From Phycisphaeraceae bacterium (lineage in GTDB: Bacteria; Planctomycetota; Phycisphaerae; Phycisphaerales; Phycisphaeraceae), in assembly GCA_028277745.1 (NCBI GenBank), contig JANQFR010000009.1, positions 1-64,000 of the forward strand: DNA of 64,000 bases. Direction: 5' to 3'. Of the stretch, positions 58,832-64,000 are shown piece by piece. A model generated the notes under the pieces. The model had not been told where the DNA came from, did no database searches, and saw only the letters and a list, made by a program, of their open reading frames with translations. The translations under genes and the position numbers were made by a program. The number at the start of each line of letters is the position of its first letter. Position 1 is the first letter of the stretch.

Positions 58832-59575
58832 GTGCAACGCTTAACCTTGGCCTTGCTGCTCGTGTTGCTGACCGGCTGCGCTCGCTCCACGCTCCAGCGC
58901 CAAACTATCGTCACCCACACCCGCGACGCGTCGTGGGACGCGCTTGACATCGACTTCCAGTACCTGCTCTACCTCCCCCCGGGCCACGACGACCCCGCCA
59001 ACGCCGACCGGCGGTGGCCCATGATCGTCTTCCTCCACGGGATCGGCGAAAACGGCGGCGACCCGGCGCGCGTCACCGTCCAGGGCCTGCCCGACGAGAT
59101 CGAACGCGGCTTCGACCTGCCGTTCGTGGTCATCAGCCCCCACAACTCCGGCCTATTCAACCGGCTGTGGCACACCGACTCGCTGATCGCTCTGGTCGAC
59201 GACGCGGTGGTGCGATACCGCGCAGACCCCGACCGGGTGTACCTCACGGGCGTGAGCCTGGGCGGATACGCGACGTGGGTGACCCCCACCGTGGCGCCGG
59301 ACCGCTTCGCCGCGGTCGTGCCCGTCGCGGCGTGGGGCTACCCCGGCGAGGTCGGCCGCATGCGCCACATCCCGGTCTGGGCGTTCCACGGCGAAAACGA
59401 CTTCATCGTCAACCCCGACCACCATCGCGCGATGGTCGACGCCCTCAACGCCGCGGGCGGCGACGCCAGATGGACCCTCGTCCCCGGCCGGGGCCACGGG
59501 GTCGCCAAAACTCTTTACACCGACCCGGAGTTGTATGACTGGCTGCTGCAGCACCGCCGCCAACCACCGCCCTGA
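58832..59575 (+). CDS. Predicted lipoprotein esterase, alpha/beta hydrolase
   Basis: The protein has 247 residues from GTG 58832, with signal and lipobox LLTGC (C16). The hydrolase part has MIVFLHGIGENGGD, the nucleophile GVSLGG, HGENDFIVNPDH for the acid and PGRGHGVAKTLY for the histidine. It is similar to the phospholipase/carboxylesterase and PHB-depolymerase-like secreted esterases. No good ribosome site precedes the GTG, so start confidence is modest. The hairpin at 59576 follows the TGA stop. Confidence 0.75.
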   Translation: MQRLTLALLLVLLTGCARSTLQRQTIVTHTRDASWDALDIDFQYLLYLPPGHDDPANADRRWPMIVFLHGIGENGGDPARVTVQGLPDEIERGFDLPFVVISPHNSGLFNRLWHTDSLIALVDDAVVRYRADPDRVYLTGVSLGGYATWVTPTVAPDRFAAVVPVAAWGYPGEVGRMRHIPVWAFHGENDFIVNPDHHRAMVDALNAAGGDARWTLVPGRGHGVAKTLYTDPELYDWLLQHRRQPPP

Positions 59576-59597
59576 GCGCCGGGCGGAAGCCCGGCGC
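59576..59597 (+). terminator. Hairpin after the esterase gene
   Basis: GCGCCGGGC-GGAA-GCCCGGCGC: a 9-bp GC-rich stem with a GGAA loop that starts one base after the esterase stop. It lacks a T-run. Confidence 0.5.
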
Positions 59598-59617
59598 TTC
59601 TCCGCTAAACTACCCGG

Positions 59618-61894
59618 ATGACCATGGACGGCCGCACCGCCCCCACCGCCGACGACCTCTTCTCCGACCTGACCGAGCCGCAGACCCAGGCCGTGCTGCA
59701 CAAGGACGGCCCGCTGCTGGTCCTGGCCGGGCCCGGCTCGGGCAAGACCCGCGTCATCACCCGCCGCGTCGCCAACCTCGTCCTCAACGAGGGGATCGCG
59801 CCTTGGAACGTCCTGGCCATCACCTTCACCAACAAGGCCGCCGGCGAGATGAAGCAACGCGTCGGCGAGTACTTCACCGAGCGACAGGCCCGGGCCGTGA
59901 CCGTCGCCACCTTCCACGCCCTCTGCGCCCGGCTGCTCCGCCAGTACGCCGAATTCCTCGGCCTGCCCCCGGGCTACTCCATCTACGACACCGCCGACCA
60001 GAAGGCCGCGATCAAGACCGCGCTCGAAGACCTTGAGATCAACCCCAAGAACTTCCCCCCCGCCGCCATGCTCGCGGCGATCAGCAACGCCAAGAACGAC
60101 CTCGTCGGCCCCGACGCCTTCGCCGACGCCGCCGCCGACTTCTACTCCCGCACCGTCGCCAAGGTCTACGTCAAGTACGCCCAGATCCTCGAACGCAACC
60201 ACGCGGTCGACTTCGACGACCTGCTGCTCAAGACCGTCGAGCTGCTCCGCGGCCACCCCCAGGTCCTCGAGCGGCTGCAGGACCAGTACCGTTACATCCT
60301 CATCGACGAATACCAGGACACCAACCACGCCCAGTTCATGATCGCCTCCGCCCTCGCCGGCCGGCATCACAACATCATGGCGACCGGCGACCCCGACCAG
60401 TCCATCTACGGCTGGCGCGGCGCCAACATCAACAACATCCTCGAGTTCGAGCAGCACTTCCCCAACCCCACGGTCGTCCGGCTCGAACAGAACTACCGCT
60501 CCACCAAGTCGATCCTCGCCGCCGCCGACACGCTGATCCAGAACAACCGCGCCCGCAAGCACAAGGCCCTGTGGACCGACAACGCCCGCGGCGAGCCGGT
60601 CGAGACCGTCACCTGCCGCGATGAGCGCAGCGAGGCGCAGTGGGTCGTCGACACGTTCCAGAAGCTCCACGACGAGCAAGGCGTGCCCTGGGGCCAGATG
60701 GCGGTGTTCTATCGCATGAACTCGCTCTCACGCGTGGTCGAGGACGAGCTGCGCAACACCGGCGTGCCCTACCAGATCGCCCGCGGCACCGCGTTCTACG
60801 ACCGCAAGGAGATCAAGAACGCCGTCGCCTACCTCCGCACCATCGCCAACCCCGCCGACGAGGTCAACCTCTTCCGCGTCATCAACACCCCCGCCCGCGG
60901 CATCAGCGACAAGACCGTCAAGTCCGTCCAGGCCTACTGCCTGGCCAACAACCTCTCGGTCGAACAAGCGCTCGGCGACCCGATGAAGATCACGTCGATC
61001 AACACCCGGGCCCAGTCCGCGGTCGCCAAATTCGCCCGCCTCGTCCAATCGTGGCGCAACGCCTGCGGCCTGGGCGACGAGGACGCCGCGGTCGAGGTCT
61101 CGCTCCGCGCTATTGTCGAACGCGTCATCCGCGAGTCGGGCCTCGAGGAATTCCACCGCAATGACAAGTCCGACCCCGACCAGGAGCGCCTGGCCAACCT
61201 CGGCGAGCTCGTCTCCTCCGCCCAGCAGTTCGAGGAGGAATACACGTTTGAGATCGAATTCGAGGGCGACGGCCACACGCCGGGCATCACCGAGAAACTG
61301 CTGGCCTTCCTCGAACAGATCAGCCTCGTCGCCGACGTCGACGCGGTCGACAACGCGCAGGGCGCCGTCACGCTCATGACCCTCCACGCCGCCAAGGGGC
61401 TGGAGTACCAGGCGGTCGCCATCATCGGCGTCGAGGACGGCCTGCTGCCCCACGAACGCGGCCAACGCAACGAGACCGAGCTCGAAGAGGAGCGCCGGCT
61501 CTGCTTCGTGGGCATCACCCGCGCCATGCAGCGGCTCTACCTCACCCACGCCCGCTGCCGCACCGTCTTCGGCCAGACCACCCCCACCATCCCCAGCCGC
61601 TTCCTCAACGAGCTGCCCGAAGACACGGTCAGGCCGGTCGAGGCGGCCGACGACGAGCCGGTCGGTTTCGACGCGTCGCTCTCCCGCCCCCAGCGCACCC
61701 TCGCCGCCAAGCAGGCCATGCAGTACCCCCCCGGCACCCTGGTCCGCCACCCCCAGTTCGGCCTCGGCCGCGTGCGTGACATCCACCCCATGGGCGCCCA
61801 CACCCGCGCCAAGGTCGACTTCAACACCGTCGGCCCCAAAACCCTTATCCTCCAGTACGCCCGGCTCGAGATCGTGGACGCGCAACAAACTTAA
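59618..61894 (+). CDS. UvrD/PcrA-type 3'-5' DNA helicase
   Basis: This 758-residue SF1A helicase unwinds DNA with 3'-5' polarity in repair and replication restart. The motifs run LAGPGSGKT (I), AITFTNKAAGEMKQR (Ia), IDEYQDTNHAQ (II), ATGDPDQSIYGWRGAN (III), LEQNYRST (IV), VTLMTLHAAKGLEYQAV (V) and GITRAMQRLYL (VI). The C-terminal part (VRHPQFGLGRVRDIHP) is the PcrA/UvrD Tudor-like tail that binds RNA polymerase and other partners. Length fits PcrA/UvrD rather than Rep. Confidence 0.93.
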   Translation: MTMDGRTAPTADDLFSDLTEPQTQAVLHKDGPLLVLAGPGSGKTRVITRRVANLVLNEGIAPWNVLAITFTNKAAGEMKQRVGEYFTERQARAVTVATFHALCARLLRQYAEFLGLPPGYSIYDTADQKAAIKTALEDLEINPKNFPPAAMLAAISNAKNDLVGPDAFADAAADFYSRTVAKVYVKYAQILERNHAVDFDDLLLKTVELLRGHPQVLERLQDQYRYILIDEYQDTNHAQFMIASALAGRHHNIMATGDPDQSIYGWRGANINNILEFEQHFPNPTVVRLEQNYRSTKSILAAADTLIQNNRARKHKALWTDNARGEPVETVTCRDERSEAQWVVDTFQKLHDEQGVPWGQMAVFYRMNSLSRVVEDELRNTGVPYQIARGTAFYDRKEIKNAVAYLRTIANPADEVNLFRVINTPARGISDKTVKSVQAYCLANNLSVEQALGDPMKITSINTRAQSAVAKFARLVQSWRNACGLGDEDAAVEVSLRAIVERVIRESGLEEFHRNDKSDPDQERLANLGELVSSAQQFEEEYTFEIEFEGDGHTPGITEKLLAFLEQISLVADVDAVDNAQGAVTLMTLHAAKGLEYQAVAIIGVEDGLLPHERGQRNETELEEERRLCFVGITRAMQRLYLTHARCRTVFGQTTPTIPSRFLNELPEDTVRPVEAADDEPVGFDASLSRPQRTLAAKQAMQYPPGTLVRHPQFGLGRVRDIHPMGAHTRAKVDFNTVGPKTLILQYARLEIVDAQQT

Positions 61895-61901
61895 CCTATG
61901 A

Positions 61902-62002
61902 AACCGCAGATGAACGCAGATGCACGCAGATAGAATGAATAGAAAAAACCAGCCTTACAATATTTCTTTTTTATCTGCGTTCATCCGCGTTCATCCGCGG
62001 TT
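61902..62002. repeat. 31-bp near-perfect inverted repeat (CGCAGATGAACGCAGAT type)
   Basis: AACCGCAGATGAACGCAGAT, then GCACGCAGATA (61902-61932) pairs with TATCTGCGTTCATCCGCGTT, then CATCCGCGGTT (61972-62002), 28 of 31 positions. An AT-rich 39-base loop separates them. The unit is itself tandem (CGCAGATG). It ends four bases before the first trpF start codon, so it could hide the start or be recently inserted. Confidence 0.85.
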
Positions 62003-62005
62003 CCA

Positions 62006-62695
62006 ATGACCCAAGCCATGCCCCGCACCCGGATCAAGATCTGCGGCATCCGCCGCCCCGACGACGCCCTGGCCGCCGCCCACGCGGGCGCCGACGCGAT
62101 CGGCCTGGTGTTTGTCGAACGGTCGCCCCGCCGCATCACGGTCGACGAAGCGAAGCGGATCATCCGGGCCCTGCCGCCGTTCGTTGAGCCGATCGGGTTG
62201 TTTGTCGACGACCCGCCGGCGACGGTCCGAGGCATCGCCGATGAGCTGCGGCTGCGCACCGTCCAGTTGCACGGGCGCGAGGGCGCGGGGTACGTCGCCC
62301 AACTCGACGGGCTGAAGGTGGTCAAGGCGCTGAGCTTCGACGAGGGGCACGCGGCCGAGAAGATCCAGCCCTGGCGGGACGGGTGCAAAAACCTGACGGG
62401 GATCCTGTGGGACGCGGTCCCGCCGCAGGAGGCGGCGGAGTTGACCGGCGGGTCGGGGCGGAGCTTCGACTGGGCCGCGCTCGCGGCGTTGCAGGACACG
62501 GGCCAACTCGACGGCCTGCCGCCCACGATCCTGGCGGGGGGGCTGACGCCGCTCAATGTTGGCGACGCGATCGCCACGGTCCGGCCGTACGCGGTGGACG
62601 TCAGCAGCGGCGTCGAGGGCGAGCGCGGCGTGAAGGACGCCGACAAGATCCGCGCGTTCTGCGACGCCGCGCGCGCCGCCGACGCCGCGCCCTGA
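62006..62695 (+). CDS. trpF: Phosphoribosylanthranilate isomerase
   Basis: This 229-residue TIM-barrel enzyme converts N-(5-phosphoribosyl)-anthranilate to CdRP in tryptophan synthesis. The first strand has RIKICGIRRPDD (C13 is the catalytic base). GADAIGLVFVERSPRRI, PIGLFVDDP, LRTVQLHG, LAGGLTPLNV and DVSSGVEGERGVKD (catalytic Asp) follow. No ribosome site precedes ATG 62006 because the inverted repeat abuts it; ATG 62018 (MPRTRIKICG) is an alternative. The neighbour trpS is also tryptophan-related, which is perhaps fortuitous. Confidence 0.92.
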   Translation: MTQAMPRTRIKICGIRRPDDALAAAHAGADAIGLVFVERSPRRITVDEAKRIIRALPPFVEPIGLFVDDPPATVRGIADELRLRTVQLHGREGAGYVAQLDGLKVVKALSFDEGHAAEKIQPWRDGCKNLTGILWDAVPPQEAAELTGGSGRSFDWAALAALQDTGQLDGLPPTILAGGLTPLNVGDAIATVRPYAVDVSSGVEGERGVKDADKIRAFCDAARAADAAP

Positions 62696-62742
62696 CGCCG
62701 GCCCCACGTCGCCGGGCGGCTTTGGGTTACAATCCCGCCGCT

Positions 62743-63756
62743 ATGAAACGCGTTCTCTCCGGCATCCAGGCGTCCGGCCAGCTCCACATCGGCAACTACG
62801 CCGGCGCCATCAAGCAGTTCATCGAGATGCAGGACACGCATCAGATGTACGTCTTCGTCGCCTCCTACCACGCCCTCACCACCACGCGCGACCCCGAGGA
62901 GCTGCGGGCCAACACCCGCCAGGTCGTGATCGACTACATCGCCTTCGGCCTCAACCCCGACGCCAAACACCACACCTTCATCTACCTCCAGCACGACGTG
63001 CCGCAGGTCACCGAGCTGGCCTGGCTGCTCGCGTGCGTCTGCCCCAACTCGATGATGGACAAGGCGGTCAGCTACAAGGACAAGATCGCCAAGGGCCTGA
63101 CCGCCAACATCGGGCTCTACACCTACCCGATCCTCCAGGCCGCCGACATCCTCAGCGTCGACCCCGACCTCGTGCCGGTCGGCCGCGACCAGCTCCAGCA
63201 CATCGAGATCACCCGCGACCTGGCGTCACGCTTCAACAACCTCTTCGGCGACACCTTCAAGCTGCCCGACCACCGCCTCCGCGAGGACGCCGAGATCGTC
63301 CCGGGGATCGACGGCCAGAAGATGAGCAAGTCCTATGGCAACGCGATCGATCCGTTCCTGCCCGAGAAACAGCTCCGCAAAACGGTCATGAAGATCGTCA
63401 CCGACTCCACCCCGGTCGACGCGCCCAAGGACCCCGACGCCTGCACCGTGTTCCAGATCTACCGCGCCATGGCCGGCGCCGACGACGAACGCACCCACGC
63501 CCTGGCCGACCGCTACCGGGCCGGGGGGATGGGCTACGGCGACGCCAAGCAGGCGCTGTTCGAGCTGATCATGGACGAGTTCAAGGACGCCCGGGCTCGC
63601 CGGACGGAGTTGATGAAGGAGCCGCGTTACATCGACGAGGTGCTCAAGGACGGCGCCGTCGCGGCGCGGGAGAAGGCCGCCACCGTGCTCCGCCGGGCGC
63701 GGGCGGCGACCGGGCTGGACGCCCCCGCCACCGGCGTCTGGGCCCCGCCGTCGTAA
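62743..63756 (+). CDS. trpS: Tryptophanyl-tRNA synthetase
   Basis: This 337-residue class I synthetase has RVLSGIQASGQLHIGNYAGAI (HIGN with H15), the helical-domain KDKIAKGLTANIGLYTYPILQAADIL, VPVGRDQLQHIE and KMSKS (193-197). It charges tRNA-Trp. ATG 62743 begins the family N-terminus. It follows trpF by 47 bp on the same strand, so tryptophan synthesis and charging may be co-regulated. A family A repeat starts four bases after the stop. Confidence 0.95.
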   Translation: MKRVLSGIQASGQLHIGNYAGAIKQFIEMQDTHQMYVFVASYHALTTTRDPEELRANTRQVVIDYIAFGLNPDAKHHTFIYLQHDVPQVTELAWLLACVCPNSMMDKAVSYKDKIAKGLTANIGLYTYPILQAADILSVDPDLVPVGRDQLQHIEITRDLASRFNNLFGDTFKLPDHRLREDAEIVPGIDGQKMSKSYGNAIDPFLPEKQLRKTVMKIVTDSTPVDAPKDPDACTVFQIYRAMAGADDERTHALADRYRAGGMGYGDAKQALFELIMDEFKDARARRTELMKEPRYIDEVLKDGAVAAREKAATVLRRARAATGLDAPATGVWAPPS

Positions 63757-63759
63757 CCC

Positions 63760-63818
63760 ATAGCCGGCGGGCTACGCCCGCCTGGTCCGGGGCCGGGGCC
63801 GCGTAGCGGCCCGGCTAT
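63760..63818. repeat. Family A repeat, copy 6 (reverse orientation)
   Basis: ATAGCCGGCGGGCTACGCCC, then GCCTGGTCCGGGGCCGGGGC, CGCGTAGCGGCCCGGCTAT: same orientation as copy 4, with a small GGGGCC duplication in the centre. Confidence 0.85.
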
Positions 63819-63829
63819 TGAATCGAAGA

Positions 63830-64000
63830 TCAGGCGGACTGTGAGAGGCTGCTGATCGCGGTCTGCTGGGCGCCGGTGATCGAGGCGGCCGGCTGCTCCT
63901 GCTGGGACACCTTGTCGATGAGCATCTGCCACGTGTCGCGCTCGAACGTGATCAGCTTGACCGCCTCGTCGACCGCGGCGACGTCGCGATTCATGTTGGC
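63830..64000 (-). CDS. C-terminal 56 residues of an unidentified protein (runs off window)
   Basis: A minus-strand frame enters from the right edge and ends at TGA 63832-63830. The visible part reads ANMNRDVAAVDEAVKLI, then TFERDTWQMLIDKVSQQ, EQPAASITGAQQTAISSLSQSA. It looks helical and polar, with no membrane segment. The pattern is reminiscent of small helical chaperone or flagellar proteins, but I cannot name a family. It is convergent with trpS. Confidence 0.6.
   Translation of the reverse strand, partial: ANMNRDVAAVDEAVKLITFERDTWQMLIDKVSQQEQPAASITGAQQTAISSLSQSA

Overview
The window is GC-rich (roughly two thirds G+C by eye) and almost fully coding. It looks like chromosomal core DNA of a Planctomycetota bacterium, most likely of class Phycisphaerae. 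That placement is an inference. It rests on a run of exported proteins with PEP-CTERM-type tails, a long isocitrate dehydrogenase with an extra C-terminal domain, a Gram-negative envelope gene set (kdsB, a WaaE-type glycosyltransferase, a WecA-type transferase, UDP-glucuronate decarboxylase, hopanoid gene hpnH), MshEN-like and LON-only small proteins, and scattered single housekeeping genes rather than large conserved operons. I recognised no insertion sequence, prophage, CRISPR array, rRNA or tRNA.

Layout. 0-9.7 kb: a truncated AraC-type regulator facing a phytanoyl-CoA-dioxygenase/URO-D-like pair, recO, a PEP-CTERM protein, a glycosyltransferase, a UDP-xylose synthase, bioB and a sugar-type short-chain dehydrogenase (SDR). 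9.7-18.5 kb: a secreted beta-helix protein followed by a relic of the SDR 3' end, a three-gene membrane operon built around DUF2314, rplU, a likely 6S-like RNA with its own promoter and terminator, a DUF4272 protein, and an MgtC/DUF4956-like membrane protein coupled to a secreted beta-propeller. 18.5-29.5 kb: isocitrate dehydrogenase facing a winged-helix regulator, a LysM protein, a WaaE-type transferase, a STAS/anti-sigma kinase pair, pgsA, rhaB, an MshEN-like protein, cysS, a CorC-like protein and ybeY. 29.5-41.8 kb: a lipoprotein hydrolase, two methyltransferases, a GNAT protein, efp, three tandem exported paralogues, an OpuC-type osmolyte transporter, 5-formyl-THF cyclo-ligase and truD. 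41.8-64 kb: ilvE, glyS, a Gly/Asp-rich exported protein, hpnH, a lytic-transglycosylase-like protein, a CPBP protease, a TMTC-like TPR membrane protein, kdsB, a TPR protein, dapB, wecA-like, cysE, a LON-domain protein, an epimerase, an esterase, uvrD/pcrA, trpF, trpS and the 3' end of an unidentified gene.

How the genes fit together. Envelope building is the main theme: KDO activation, LPS-core-type and polyprenyl-phosphate sugar transfer, UDP-xylose, phosphatidylglycerol, hopanoid side chain, peptidoglycan-binding LysM and LT-like proteins, and exported proteins carrying a sorting tail. The remainder is amino-acid and cofactor biosynthesis (ilvE, dapB, cysE, trpF, bioB), translation (rplU, efp, glyS, cysS, trpS, truD, ybeY) and DNA repair (recO, uvrD).

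The most unusual sequence-level signals are these: an AT-rich patch inside the otherwise GC-rich glyS gene; an 81-bp perfect fold-back at the left edge that cuts the AraC gene; three families of intergenic palindromic repeats, one of which supplies stop codons to neighbouring genes; a structured RNA candidate next to rplU; and the SDR relic beside the beta-helix gene.
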